Positions 24,946 through 34,139 of a stretch of 64,000 bases of DNA are shown piece by piece. The position numbers and the translations under genes were made by a program. This DNA comes from Rhodoferax sp. Its GTDB lineage: Bacteria; Pseudomonadota; Gammaproteobacteria; Burkholderiales; Burkholderiaceae_C. The stretch spans positions 1 through 64,000 of the forward strand of contig NZ_JAUSLE010000076.1 in NCBI RefSeq assembly GCF_030646845.1, read 5' to 3'. Below the pieces are notes generated by a model that saw only the letters and a program-made list of their open reading frames with translations, was not told the origin of the DNA and searched no databases. The first letter of the stretch is position 1; every line of letters begins with the position of its first letter.

Positions 24946-25809
24946 ATGCCAGCCTCGCCCATCATCAACGCCTTGACGATCGATGTCGAAGACTATTTTC
25001 AAGTCTCAGCCTTTGCGCCGCACATTGCGCGTTCGGAGTGGAATACCCGTGAATGCCGCGTCGAGCGCAATATCGACGTCATTCTTGAAATGCTGGCAAG
25101 GCACGATACCAAGGCAACGTTTTTTACCTTGGGCTGGATTGCCGAGCGTTACCCGGACATGGTGCGACAGATCGTTCAACAAGGGCATGAACTGGCCAGT
25201 CACGGTTATGGTCACGAACGCGCCAGCGATCAGACCGAAGAGGCTTTTTTTGCCGACATTCAGCTCGCCAAAATCGTTTTGGAGGATTTGACGGATCGCG
25301 AAGTCAATGGCTATCGTGCCCCGAGTTTTTCAATAGGGACCGGCAACCTATGGGCCTTTGACTGCCTGGCTCGGGCCGGTTACCGCTACAGCTCAAGCAT
25401 TTATCCCATTCGGCACGACCACTATGGCATGCCGGATTCGCCGCGTTTTGCCTATGAAGTGCGTCCGGACCTGATGGAAATCCCGATCACGACTCTGCGG
25501 GTATTTAGCCGTAATTTGCCTTCCAGTGGAGGTGGGTATTTCAGGCTATTGCCTTACGCCCTGTCACGCTGGATGTTGAACCGGGTGAATACGGACGACC
25601 GTGAGTCGGGCATTTTCTATTTTCATCCGTGGGAGATTGACACCGAGCAGCCTCGCATTGAGGGGATCAGCCAAAAAACACGCTTTCGGCATTACGTCAA
25701 TATTGACCGCATGGAGGGTCGTTTGAACCAGTTGCTGCTTGATTTCAAATGGGGACGTATGGATCAGATATTCCTGGACAGATTTGCCAAACATGCCGTC
25801 ACCGCCTGA
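24946..25809 (+). CDS. XrtA-associated polysaccharide deacetylase (DUF3473 type)
   Basis: A 287-residue NodB-fold enzyme. The metal/catalytic site begins TIDVEDYFQVS and continues with ATFFTLGWIAERYP and ELASHGYGHER, then YRAPSFSIG, with the family-specific C-terminal half (FYFHPWEIDTEQPR) as in the TIGR03006-type enzymes of exosortase clusters. It would remove N-acetyl groups from amino sugars in the polymer or its intermediates. No signal peptide is visible, so it may act in the cytoplasm or be exported otherwise. The downstream FemAB gene begins inside its 3' end. Confidence 0.93.
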   Translation: MPASPIINALTIDVEDYFQVSAFAPHIARSEWNTRECRVERNIDVILEMLARHDTKATFFTLGWIAERYPDMVRQIVQQGHELASHGYGHERASDQTEEAFFADIQLAKIVLEDLTDREVNGYRAPSFSIGTGNLWAFDCLARAGYRYSSSIYPIRHDHYGMPDSPRFAYEVRPDLMEIPITTLRVFSRNLPSSGGGYFRLLPYALSRWMLNRVNTDDRESGIFYFHPWEIDTEQPRIEGISQKTRFRHYVNIDRMEGRLNQLLLDFKWGRMDQIFLDRFAKHAVTA

Positions 25810-26854
25810 GCACTCCGCGCTGACCATCAAGCGCCTGGACCCCCTGGATATCGCCACCGCAGCCCTCTGGGATGACTTTGTCATGGCGTGCCCAGAGGCT
25901 ACATTTTTTCACCGGGCTGGCTGGCAAAAAATTGTGCGTGAGGTTTTTCGCCACGACACGTATTTTTTGTATGCCGAGGCAGGTGGTCGCATCCAGGGTG
26001 TATTGCCTTTGGGTCATGTCAACAGCTGGCTGTTTGGCAATTCATTGACGAGCCTGCCATTTGCGGTCTACGGCGGGGTTGCTGCGATCAGTACCCAGGC
26101 CGCCGATGCGCTTGAAGCGGAGGCCCAGCAGATCGCCAGGCGCCTGGGTGTCGCGCACCTCGAGTTCCGCAATGTCAATCCACGTCATTCAGACTGGCCG
26201 ACACAAGATTTGTATGTCACCTTCCGCAAGGAAATCCTGCCGGATGACGAGGCCAATCTTCTGGCCATTCCGCGCAAGCAGCGCGCCATGGTGCGCAAAG
26301 GCATCAAGAACGGTCTGACGAGTGAAATTGACAGCACCGTTGACAGGTTTTTTGCGCTCTTTACTGACAACGTTCATCGGCACGGTACCCCTGCAATGCC
26401 CAAGAAATATTTTCAGGCTTTGCAGGCGGAGTTTGGCGCCGATTGCGAAGTTCTCACCGTCGTGGCGCCTGATGGCCGGCCATTGAGCAGTGTGATCAGC
26501 TTTTACTTTCGGGACGAAGTGTTGCCTTACTACGCGGGTGACTTTGAACCGGCGCGTGACTTGGCCGCGAATGATTTCAAATACTGGGAACTCATGCGCC
26601 GTGCCTGTGCCCGGGGCATTCGGGTGTTCGACTATGGCCGCAGCAAGCGGGGTACCGGCCCGTTTGCATTCAAGAAAAACTGGGGTTTTGAGCCCAAGCC
26701 GCTGCACTATGAGTTTTGTCTCTACAAGCGTGACGCCATACCGCAGAACAACCCGAACAACGCCAAGTACAAACTCATGATCAGCGCCTGGCGCCGCATG
26801 CCACTTGGAATGGCCAACTGGCTCGGCCCATTTGTTGTCAGGAATCTGGGATGA
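25793..26854 (+). CDS. XrtA-associated FemAB-like GNAT acyltransferase
   Basis: A 353-residue protein of the FemAB family with two GNAT-type lobes. Segments YLYAEAGGRIQGVLPLG, VVAPDGRPLSSVISFYF and RVFDYGRSKRGTGPFAFKKNWGF are typical of exosortase-linked members (TIGR03019 type). It could add an aminoacyl or acyl group to an amino sugar freed by the deacetylase. ATG 25793 overlaps the upstream gene by 17 bp and yields MPSPPEHSALTIKRL; the frame's earlier start is inside the deacetylase. Confidence 0.9.
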   Translation: MPSPPEHSALTIKRLDPLDIATAALWDDFVMACPEATFFHRAGWQKIVREVFRHDTYFLYAEAGGRIQGVLPLGHVNSWLFGNSLTSLPFAVYGGVAAISTQAADALEAEAQQIARRLGVAHLEFRNVNPRHSDWPTQDLYVTFRKEILPDDEANLLAIPRKQRAMVRKGIKNGLTSEIDSTVDRFFALFTDNVHRHGTPAMPKKYFQALQAEFGADCEVLTVVAPDGRPLSSVISFYFRDEVLPYYAGDFEPARDLAANDFKYWELMRRACARGIRVFDYGRSKRGTGPFAFKKNWGFEPKPLHYEFCLYKRDAIPQNNPNNAKYKLMISAWRRMPLGMANWLGPFVVRNLG

Positions 26855-28431
26855 ATTCGATAGCCGCCAATTCGCCAATTCCGTCAACGTTAACCCGACC
26901 CTGGCGGCTCGCTTTGCCTGCGTTACTGTTGCTGCTGGCGTGGGTTTTGTTCCTGTACCGTGACACGGGCATCGCGATGGTCACGATCTGGGCGCGGTCT
27001 GAAACCTTCACCCACGGTTTTCTCGTGCCCCCCATTGTGTTGTGGCTCATCTGGCGCCAGCGACACGCCATTGCCGCGCAGCAGATTCAGCCGGCACTGT
27101 GGATCCTTTTACCTGTCGCATGCACGGCCCTGGTCTGGTTGCTGGGTGATCTGGCCGCCGTCAATGCGGTGACCCAACTGGCTCTGGTGGCGTTATTGGT
27201 TTTGTCAGTGCCGGCGGTTCTGGGTCTGGCGGTGACGCGTCAGATCATCTTCCCGCTCGGTTTTCTGTTTTTTGCAGTACCCATTGGCGAGTTCGTTATG
27301 CCGCAACTCATGGCGTGGACTGCAGATTTCACGGTCTTTGCTTTGCGCCTGAGTGGTGTCCCGGTATACAGGGAAGGGCTGCAGTTCGTCATACCTTCCG
27401 GTAACTGGTCCGTGGTTGAGGCCTGCAGCGGCGTGCGCTACCTCATTGCATCCATCACGGTGGGCACTTTATTTGCGTACCTCAACTATCAGTCCACCAA
27501 GCGTCGCATTCTATTTGTCATCGTCTCCATTCTGGTTCCCATCGTTGCCAACTGGCTGCGCGCCTACATGATTGTCATGCTCGGGCACTTTTCTGGCAAC
27601 AAGCTCGCAGTTGGGGTCGATCACCTGGTGTATGGATGGGTCTTCTTCGGCGTCGTCATCATGTTGATGTTCATCATTGGCGCCCGCTGGTCAGAACCCG
27701 AAAAAATGACGAGCGTCGGCGCTTCTGGTCATACCCAGCCGCTGCAGGCGGTTACTGCGACGAGAGTGTGGGCGATCGCGGCCTGTTTTGCCGCTGTGCT
27801 GGCCTTGCCCCAAATCGCCCTGTGGGTGATGGACCAGAGCGAAAGCGCTAAACCGGCCTCCCTTGTTGCCCCCGCGGCATTGGCGCCAGAGTGGCAGGCA
27901 GTGGCGTCGCCTGTTGCGGGCGGGTTCAAGCCGGCGTTCCAGAATCCATCCGCCGAGATCAATAGCACCTATGCACACGAGGGCCGCCCGGTCGGGCTGT
28001 ATCTGGGCTATTACCGGCATCAGAATTACACCCGCAAATTGGTCAGTTCCAATAATTCACTGGTGCCCAGCAACGACCCGCAATGGGCGCAGGTGGCCTC
28101 TGCCAGCCACGAAGTGGCTATTGACGGCAAATCAGTCGTTGTGCGATCGGCTGAACTGCGGGCCACTGACTTGGCCGCGCAGGCTGTAAACAGCCGCCTG
28201 ATTGTCTGGCAAATTTATTGGATAAACGGCACTTTGACCTCCAGTGACCACCTTGCCAAAGCTTATAGTGCTTTCTATCGGTTGACAGGGCGCGGTGACG
28301 ACTCCGCGGTCATCATTGTTTACATGCCCAAAGATGCGCCGGGCGGCACTGATACTGTTCTTGCGTCGTTTCTGACGGCCAACTATCCGGCTATCAATCG
28401 CCTGTTGCTGAAGACTCGGCAGGACAAGTGA
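26851..28431 (+). CDS. xrtA: Exosortase A fused to EpsI domain
   Basis: A 526-residue multi-pass membrane protein. Residues ~20-280 form the exosortase with the expected triad: C192 in VEACSGVRYL, R237 in ANWLRAYMIV and H258 in GVDHLVYGW. Residues ~300-526 are the periplasmic EpsI-type domain (GLYLGYYRHQNYTRKLVSS, ...IVWQIYWINGT). It cleaves and transfers PEP-CTERM proteins, such as that at 15749, at the inner membrane, and its genes are tied to exopolysaccharide synthesis. The start overlaps femAB by 4 bp. Confidence 0.96.
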   Translation: MNSIAANSPIPSTLTRPWRLALPALLLLLAWVLFLYRDTGIAMVTIWARSETFTHGFLVPPIVLWLIWRQRHAIAAQQIQPALWILLPVACTALVWLLGDLAAVNAVTQLALVALLVLSVPAVLGLAVTRQIIFPLGFLFFAVPIGEFVMPQLMAWTADFTVFALRLSGVPVYREGLQFVIPSGNWSVVEACSGVRYLIASITVGTLFAYLNYQSTKRRILFVIVSILVPIVANWLRAYMIVMLGHFSGNKLAVGVDHLVYGWVFFGVVIMLMFIIGARWSEPEKMTSVGASGHTQPLQAVTATRVWAIAACFAAVLALPQIALWVMDQSESAKPASLVAPAALAPEWQAVASPVAGGFKPAFQNPSAEINSTYAHEGRPVGLYLGYYRHQNYTRKLVSSNNSLVPSNDPQWAQVASASHEVAIDGKSVVVRSAELRATDLAAQAVNSRLIVWQIYWINGTLTSSDHLAKAYSAFYRLTGRGDDSAVIIVYMPKDAPGGTDTVLASFLTANYPAINRLLLKTRQDK

Positions 28432-28483
28432 GAAGTAGATTGGCGGGAAGTTGATTCATTCATGATGTTTTGGAGGTTTTGCG

Positions 28484-29764
28484 ATGACTGTGGTTGCTGT
28501 GATCGGGTTGGGTTATGTGGGGCTGCCGCTGGTGGTGGAATTTGGCAAACACCTTCGCACCATCGGGTTTGACATCGCTGTCTCCAAGGTGGAGTCCTGT
28601 CTCAAAGGCATTGATCCATCCCGTGAACTGTCTGATGAAGAAATGAGCGCCTCGCCGCATGCGGTGTACACGGCTGACCCATCCCTTTTGGCCGAGGCCG
28701 ACATCATTGTTGTGGCAGTTCCCACCCCGGTCGACAATGCCCACATACCAGATTTTCGTCCCCTCATCGGTTCAAGCACCAGCGTGGGCCGTCACATGAA
28801 GAAGGGCGCCATCGTGGTCTATGAATCGACGGTGTATCCCGGCGCCACGGAGGAGGTCTGCATCCCCGTGCTGGAGCGCGAGTCTGGCCTGAAGTGGAAG
28901 CAGGACTTCTTTGTAGGGTATTCGCCCGAGCGTATAAATCCCGGCGACAAGGAGCACACCCTCACCAAGATCCTGAAAATTGTTTCAGGCGACACTCCTG
29001 AGACGCTCGACAAGGTTGCCAAGCTGTATGAAACGATTATCTTGCCGGGTGTGCATCGTGCGTCCAGCATCAAGGCCGCCGAGGCCGCAAAGGTCATTGA
29101 GAATACCCAGCGCGATCTGAACATCTCGCTCATGAACGAACTGGCCATTATTTTCGACAAGCTCGGCATCGACACCACCGAGGTGCTCGAAGCGGCTGGT
29201 ACCAAATGGAACTTTCTCAAGTTCAAGCCGGGCCTGGTGGGGGGGCATTGCATTGGCGTTGACCCCTATTACCTCACCCACAAGGCCGAAATGCTGGGCT
29301 ACAACCCGCAGGTCATCCTGGCAGGGCGCCGCATCAATGACGGCATGGGCAAGTTCATCGCCGAGCAGACGATCAAGCACATGATCGCTGGCGGCAGCTA
29401 CGTCAAGGGCGCCAAAGTAAACGTGCTGGGGCTCACCTTCAAGGAGAACTGCGGAGACTTGCGCAACTCCAAAGTCATTGACATCATCAACGAACTCAAG
29501 ACTTATGGCGTCGAAGTTTTCGTAACCGACCCGCAAGCCGAGTCGGATGAAGCCATGCATGAATATGGCGTCCCATTGTTGTCTTGGGCCGATCTGCCAC
29601 GCGCGGATGCCATCGTGGCCGCCGTGGCCCACAAAGAATTTGCGGCGCTCAGCCTGGACGACTTCGCCAAGAAACTGGTCAAGGGCGGCGCGTTCATCGA
29701 CGTCAAGGCTGCTTTTGACCGCAGCGTCATCGAAGGCGCTGGCTACAAGCTCTGGCGCCTGTAA
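28484..29764 (+). CDS. UDP-N-acetyl-hexosamine 6-dehydrogenase (TviB/WbpA-like)
   Basis: A 426-residue nucleotide-sugar dehydrogenase with N-terminal GLGYVGLP, catalytic C256 in GGHCIGVDPYYL, and the three UDPG/MGDP-dehydrogenase domains. KAAEAAKVIENTQRDLNIS and GLTFKENCGDLRNSKV match the Vi-antigen TviB/WbpA group, which make UDP-GlcNAcA, GalNAcA or related uronates. A clear GGAGG (28472-28476) precedes ATG 28484. The 52-bp gap upstream is the largest in this part of the operon, so an internal promoter is possible. Confidence 0.92.
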   Translation: MTVVAVIGLGYVGLPLVVEFGKHLRTIGFDIAVSKVESCLKGIDPSRELSDEEMSASPHAVYTADPSLLAEADIIVVAVPTPVDNAHIPDFRPLIGSSTSVGRHMKKGAIVVYESTVYPGATEEVCIPVLERESGLKWKQDFFVGYSPERINPGDKEHTLTKILKIVSGDTPETLDKVAKLYETIILPGVHRASSIKAAEAAKVIENTQRDLNISLMNELAIIFDKLGIDTTEVLEAAGTKWNFLKFKPGLVGGHCIGVDPYYLTHKAEMLGYNPQVILAGRRINDGMGKFIAEQTIKHMIAGGSYVKGAKVNVLGLTFKENCGDLRNSKVIDIINELKTYGVEVFVTDPQAESDEAMHEYGVPLLSWADLPRADAIVAAVAHKEFAALSLDDFAKKLVKGGAFIDVKAAFDRSVIEGAGYKLWRL

Positions 29765-29791
29765 GCGCGATAGGATGTCCAGAGTCTGAGC

Positions 29792-30970
29792 ATGCAAGGT
29801 GATGACCGCCCTCTCGTCCTTCATGTGATGTACCGCTTTGACGTTGGCGGGCTTGAGAACGGCATTGTCAATCTCATCAATCACATGCCTGCCGATGCGT
29901 ATCGGCACGCCGTGCTCGCGCTGACCGAAGTGACCGATTTCCGGCAGCGTATTCAGCGCAATGATGTCGAGTTCGTCTCACTGCGCAAGCCGCCAGGCCA
30001 TGGCGTCTGGCAGTACCCCAAGCTTTTCAGGCTGATCCGCAAACTGCGCCCCGCCATTGTGCACAGCCGCAACCTTGCAGCTCTTGAAGTGCAAGTCCCC
30101 GCATGGGCGGCCGGAGTGCCGGTTCGCATTCACGGTGAGCACGGGCGTGACGTGGGAGATCTGGATGGCAGCAACGTCACCTATCAGCGCGTACGCCGCT
30201 TCTACCGGCCATTCGTTCACCACTACATGGCCTTGTCGCGCGATCTGGCTGACTACCTGGTGGACAAGGTGCAAGTTCCCCCCAGCAAGATAAACCAGGT
30301 CTACAACGGTGTCGACACTGACCGCTTCTGCCCTGCGCCCCATGGGCAGCAAGTCATTGCGGGTTGTCCGTTCAATCCGGCAGAACACTTCATAGTGGGC
30401 ACAGTGGGGCGCATGCAGCCTGTCAAAGACCAGATCATGCTGGCGAATGCATTTGTGCAGGCCATCGTTCTGGACCCCAAACTGAGACTGCGTATGCGCC
30501 TGGTCATGGTGGGGGAGGGTCCCTTGCGTGCGCAAGCGCAAGCCATGCTCGACACCGCCGGCCTGGGTGCGCTGGCCTGGTTGCCCGGCGAGCGCAGCGA
30601 TGTGGCTGACATCATGCGCGGCATGCATGTTTTTGCATTGCCATCGTTGGCCGAGGGAATTTCCAACACGATTCTGGAGGCCATGGCCAGCGCTGTGCCG
30701 GTCGTTGCCACCGCTGTCGGTGGCAATGCGGATCTCGTGTTGCAGGGGCAAACCGGCTATATCGTTCCGTCCGCGCATCCGCAGGCCATGGCACTTCGGC
30801 TGGTGGAGCTCGCCTCCAGTCCTGCGCGTGCGCATGCCATGGGTCAGGCAGGCCGCCAGCGTGTGCAGGCCACGTTCAGCTTGCAGGCCATGGTGTCCAC
30901 TTATCAGCGTGTGTACGACCAGCAGTTGCGGCTATCAGACTCCATACGTTCCACCCCGAAAAATCAGTAA
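29792..30970 (+). CDS. Exosortase-associated GT4 glycosyltransferase (stp2 type)
   Basis: A 392-residue GT-B enzyme. It opens LVLHVMYRFDVGGLENGIVNLIN, the marker of the TIGR03088-type sugar transferases in PEP-CTERM loci. The donor site has VGRMQPVKDQ, LPGERSDVADIMRGMHVFALPS and the E-x7-E motif LAEGISNTILEAMA. It acts at the cytoplasmic face on the lipid-linked repeat unit. It lies 5 bp before the amidotransferase gene. Confidence 0.92.
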   Translation: MQGDDRPLVLHVMYRFDVGGLENGIVNLINHMPADAYRHAVLALTEVTDFRQRIQRNDVEFVSLRKPPGHGVWQYPKLFRLIRKLRPAIVHSRNLAALEVQVPAWAAGVPVRIHGEHGRDVGDLDGSNVTYQRVRRFYRPFVHHYMALSRDLADYLVDKVQVPPSKINQVYNGVDTDRFCPAPHGQQVIAGCPFNPAEHFIVGTVGRMQPVKDQIMLANAFVQAIVLDPKLRLRMRLVMVGEGPLRAQAQAMLDTAGLGALAWLPGERSDVADIMRGMHVFALPSLAEGISNTILEAMASAVPVVATAVGGNADLVLQGQTGYIVPSAHPQAMALRLVELASSPARAHAMGQAGRQRVQATFSLQAMVSTYQRVYDQQLRLSDSIRSTPKNQ

Positions 30971-30975
30971 ACAAT

Positions 30976-32916
30976 ATGTGTGGCATCACCGGCATTTTTG
31001 ACACCCGAGGCAATAGCGCGATCAGCCGTGCCGTGCTGCAGCGCATGAATGATTCGCAGCTGCACCGCGGGCCTGACGAAGGCAGCCTGCATTTTGAGGC
31101 CGGCGTGGGCCTGGGGCACCGGCGTCTGTCAATCATCGACATCGCTACGGGCCAGCAGCCACTGTTCAATGAAGACGGCTCGGTCGTGGTGGTTTTCAAT
31201 GGCGAAATCTACAACTACCTGCAACTCATCCCCGAGTTGCAGGCCTTGGGCCATGTTTTTCACACCAAGAGCGACACTGAGGTCATCGTCCACGCCTGGG
31301 AATCTTGGGGCGCTGATTGTGTCAAACGCTTTCGTGGCATGTTCGCCTTCGCCTTGTGGGACCGCAACCAGCAAACATTCTTCATGGCACGCGACCGCAT
31401 GGGCGTCAAACCCATGTACTACGCGATTCTGGACGACGGCACGCTGCTGTTTGGCTCCGAGCTCAAGTCCATTTTGGCCCACGGCGGCCTGCGTCGTGAC
31501 ATCGACCCGCTTGCCGTGGAAGAGTACTTCGCATTGGGCTACGTCGCCGAGCCGCGCACTATTTTCAAGCAGGCCAGAAAACTCTCGCCAGCCCACAGCC
31601 TCACCATCCGCCGCGGCCAGCCCGTGGGCGAGCCGGTGGCGTACTGGGACGTCAAGTTCAGTTTGGACAACCCCATTTCTGAGACCGATGCCCAGGCCGA
31701 ACTGGTGCTGCGACTGAAAGAGTCCGTGCGTTTGCGCATGATTGCCGAAGTCCCGCTCGGGGCCTTCCTTTCAGGGGGCGTGGACAGCAGCGCGGTGGTC
31801 GCCGTCATGGCTGGCTTGTCGACAGAACCCGTCAACACCTGCTCCATCGGGTTTGACGATCCCGCCTTCAACGAATCTGCCTTTGCCCAAAAGGTGGCCG
31901 ACCGTTACCGCACCAATCACCGACTTGAAGTCGTCAAGAGCGACGACTTCGACCTGATCGACACCCTGGCCCGGCTGTACGACGAGCCCTACGCCGACAG
32001 TTCCGCTATCCCGACCTACCGCGTCTGCCAACTGGCGCGCAAACACGTCACTGTGGCTCTGTCGGGAGACGGCGGTGACGAGGCCATGGGCGGCTACCGT
32101 CGCTACCGCATGCACCTGATGGAAGAGCGCATGCGCTCCGCGCTGCCCCAAGGCCTGCGTGGAGCGCTGTTTGGCACGCTGGGCAAGCTCTACCCCAAGG
32201 CCGACTGGGCACCGCGTATCTTTCGCGCCAAGACCACATTTGAGGGCCTGGCGCGCAGTTCAGTTGGGGCCTACTTTCATTCCGTCTCCATCCTGCGCGG
32301 CCCCATGCGTGAAGCCCTGTTCAGTCCGAGCTTCAAAAGTGAACTCGCAGGATACAACGCGCAAGAGGTGTTCAACCGTCACGCTGCCAACGCGGGCACC
32401 GACGACCCGCTCGCCCTCATTCAGTACCTTGACCTCAAGACTTATCTGGTCGGTGACATCAACACCAAGGTGGATCGCGCCAGCATGGCGCACTCCCTGG
32501 AAGTGCGTGAACCTTTGATGGACCATGAGCTGGTCGAATGGCTCGCCACCTTGCCATCCAGTCACAAGATCAAGGGCCAGGAGGGCAAGTACATCTTCAA
32601 GAAGTCCATGGAGCCCCACCTGCCGTACGACGTGCTGTACCGGCCCAAAATGGGTTTCTCGGTGCCGCTGGCCCGCTGGTTCCGTGGCCCGCTGAAGCAG
32701 CGCGTCCGCGATGCCGTGCTGGGCGATCGGCTGGCTGCCACCGGGTGGTTTAACGCCGACTATTTGCGGCATCTGGTGGACGCCCACCAGTCCGGTGCCA
32801 GCGACTACAGTTCGTCGCTGTGGACCCTGCTGATGTTCGAAGCCTTTTTGCGTCAGGTGGTTGATGCGCCTGTGGCTGTGACCCCTGGGGCTGAAGCAGC
32901 GGAAGCCACCCCATGA
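30976..32916 (+). CDS. XrtA-associated asparagine-synthase-like amidotransferase
   Basis: A 646-residue class II glutamine amidotransferase. The nucleophile Cys2 follows the initiator Met (MCGITGIFDTRG). The glutaminase domain covers ~1-210 (NGEIYNY, DRMGVKPMYY). The synthetase half has the PP-loop SGGVDSSAVV and SGDGGDEAMGGYRRY. This matches the TIGR03108-type enzyme of exosortase loci, thought to amidate a carboxylate, for instance a uronic acid in the polymer. Its stop overlaps the next start by 4 bp. Confidence 0.93.
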   Translation: MCGITGIFDTRGNSAISRAVLQRMNDSQLHRGPDEGSLHFEAGVGLGHRRLSIIDIATGQQPLFNEDGSVVVVFNGEIYNYLQLIPELQALGHVFHTKSDTEVIVHAWESWGADCVKRFRGMFAFALWDRNQQTFFMARDRMGVKPMYYAILDDGTLLFGSELKSILAHGGLRRDIDPLAVEEYFALGYVAEPRTIFKQARKLSPAHSLTIRRGQPVGEPVAYWDVKFSLDNPISETDAQAELVLRLKESVRLRMIAEVPLGAFLSGGVDSSAVVAVMAGLSTEPVNTCSIGFDDPAFNESAFAQKVADRYRTNHRLEVVKSDDFDLIDTLARLYDEPYADSSAIPTYRVCQLARKHVTVALSGDGGDEAMGGYRRYRMHLMEERMRSALPQGLRGALFGTLGKLYPKADWAPRIFRAKTTFEGLARSSVGAYFHSVSILRGPMREALFSPSFKSELAGYNAQEVFNRHAANAGTDDPLALIQYLDLKTYLVGDINTKVDRASMAHSLEVREPLMDHELVEWLATLPSSHKIKGQEGKYIFKKSMEPHLPYDVLYRPKMGFSVPLARWFRGPLKQRVRDAVLGDRLAATGWFNADYLRHLVDAHQSGASDYSSSLWTLLMFEAFLRQVVDAPVAVTPGAEAAEATP

Positions 32917-34130
32917 GCCTGCGCATCCTTCACGTGCTGGACCACTCTATCCCACTCCACAGCGGCTACACCTTTCGTACCCTCTCCATTCTGCGTGAGC
33001 AGCGCAAGCTTGGATGGGAGACTGTCCACCTGACGACGCCCAAGCAAGGCCCGACAGATTCCCATCATGACGATGTAGAAGGCATGACTTTCTACCGAAC
33101 GCCGAGTGTCGAAGGTGTTGGCTTGTTGACTCAAATGCGGCTCACGGCAAATCGGCTGGGTGAAGTCATTCGCCTGACCAAGCCAGATCTTATTCATGCC
33201 CATTCGCCGGTTCTCAACGCTTTGCCCAGTTTGTGGGCTGGATGGCGCCAGCGCTTGCCAGTGGTCTACGAAATGCGAGCCTCCTGGGAGGACGCGGCCG
33301 TCGACCACGGCACTACCGTCGAAGGCAGTTTTCGCTACCGGGTGTCACGGACACTGGAGAGTTTTGCACTTCGCCGCGCGGATCAAATCACCACAATTTG
33401 CGAGGGGCTTCGGGGCGATATTGCCGTACGTGGAATTCCGGCTGAGCGTATCACCGTGATTCCGAACGCCGTTGATGCCACCATGTTCCGGTTTGGTGTC
33501 GAGGCAGATCCGGCGCTGCGTCGTTCACTCGGGCTTGATGGTGCCACAGTGATTGGATTTGCAGGCTCCTTCTATGGTTATGAAGGGCTGGATCTGTTGC
33601 TTGAGGCTGCGCGGCGAATGCTGCCACGGCACCCGAATTTGCGCGTGTTGCTAGTAGGGGGTGGCCCGCAAGAGGCCAATCTGAAAGCCCAGGCAATGGC
33701 CTCAGGCCTGGGGGACCGGGTAATTTTCACCGGGCGTGTCGCTCATGCGGAGGTGCAGCGCTACTACGAACTAATTGACGTGTTGGCCTACCCCCGCTTG
33801 CCCATCCGGCTAACTGAACTGGTCACACCCCTGAAACCACTTGAGGCGATGGCGCAGGGTCGCATGTTTGTTGCCTCTGACGTGGGAGGGCATCGCGAAC
33901 TTGTCCGGCACGGTGAAACCGGTTTTCTGTTCCGGGCCGGCGATGCTGCTGCGCTGGAGACAGCGCTGGACGACGTGCTGGCGCGGCGCGAGATGTGGCC
34001 GACGATTCGACAGCAGGCCCGCCACTTTGTCGAATCGGAACGCACCTGGACCGCCAGTGTCGCGCGCTATCGCGAGGTTTATCAACGGGCACTGGCCGGT
34101 TATGGCCGCACCCAACTCCTTCAAACCTGA
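32913..34130 (+). CDS. Exosortase-associated GT4 glycosyltransferase (TIGR04063 type)
   Basis: A 405-residue GT-B enzyme beginning MSLRILHVLDHSIPLHSGYTF, typical of the TIGR04063 family in PEP-CTERM/exosortase A loci. The acceptor half carries KPDLIHAHSPVLNALP and YEMRASWED, and the donor half GFAGSFYGYEGLDLLL, TGRVAHAEVQRYY and the E-x7-E-like LTELVTPLKPLEAMAQG. It overlaps the amidotransferase upstream and precedes a second amidotransferase. Confidence 0.92.
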   Translation: MSLRILHVLDHSIPLHSGYTFRTLSILREQRKLGWETVHLTTPKQGPTDSHHDDVEGMTFYRTPSVEGVGLLTQMRLTANRLGEVIRLTKPDLIHAHSPVLNALPSLWAGWRQRLPVVYEMRASWEDAAVDHGTTVEGSFRYRVSRTLESFALRRADQITTICEGLRGDIAVRGIPAERITVIPNAVDATMFRFGVEADPALRRSLGLDGATVIGFAGSFYGYEGLDLLLEAARRMLPRHPNLRVLLVGGGPQEANLKAQAMASGLGDRVIFTGRVAHAEVQRYYELIDVLAYPRLPIRLTELVTPLKPLEAMAQGRMFVASDVGGHRELVRHGETGFLFRAGDAAALETALDDVLARREMWPTIRQQARHFVESERTWTASVARYREVYQRALAGYGRTQLLQT

Positions 34131-34139
34131 GGTCTCATT

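Noticed and set aside
28985-29908. 307-codon minus-strand open frame
   Set aside because: It is antisense to the TviB-like dehydrogenase, which has its full catalytic motif set.
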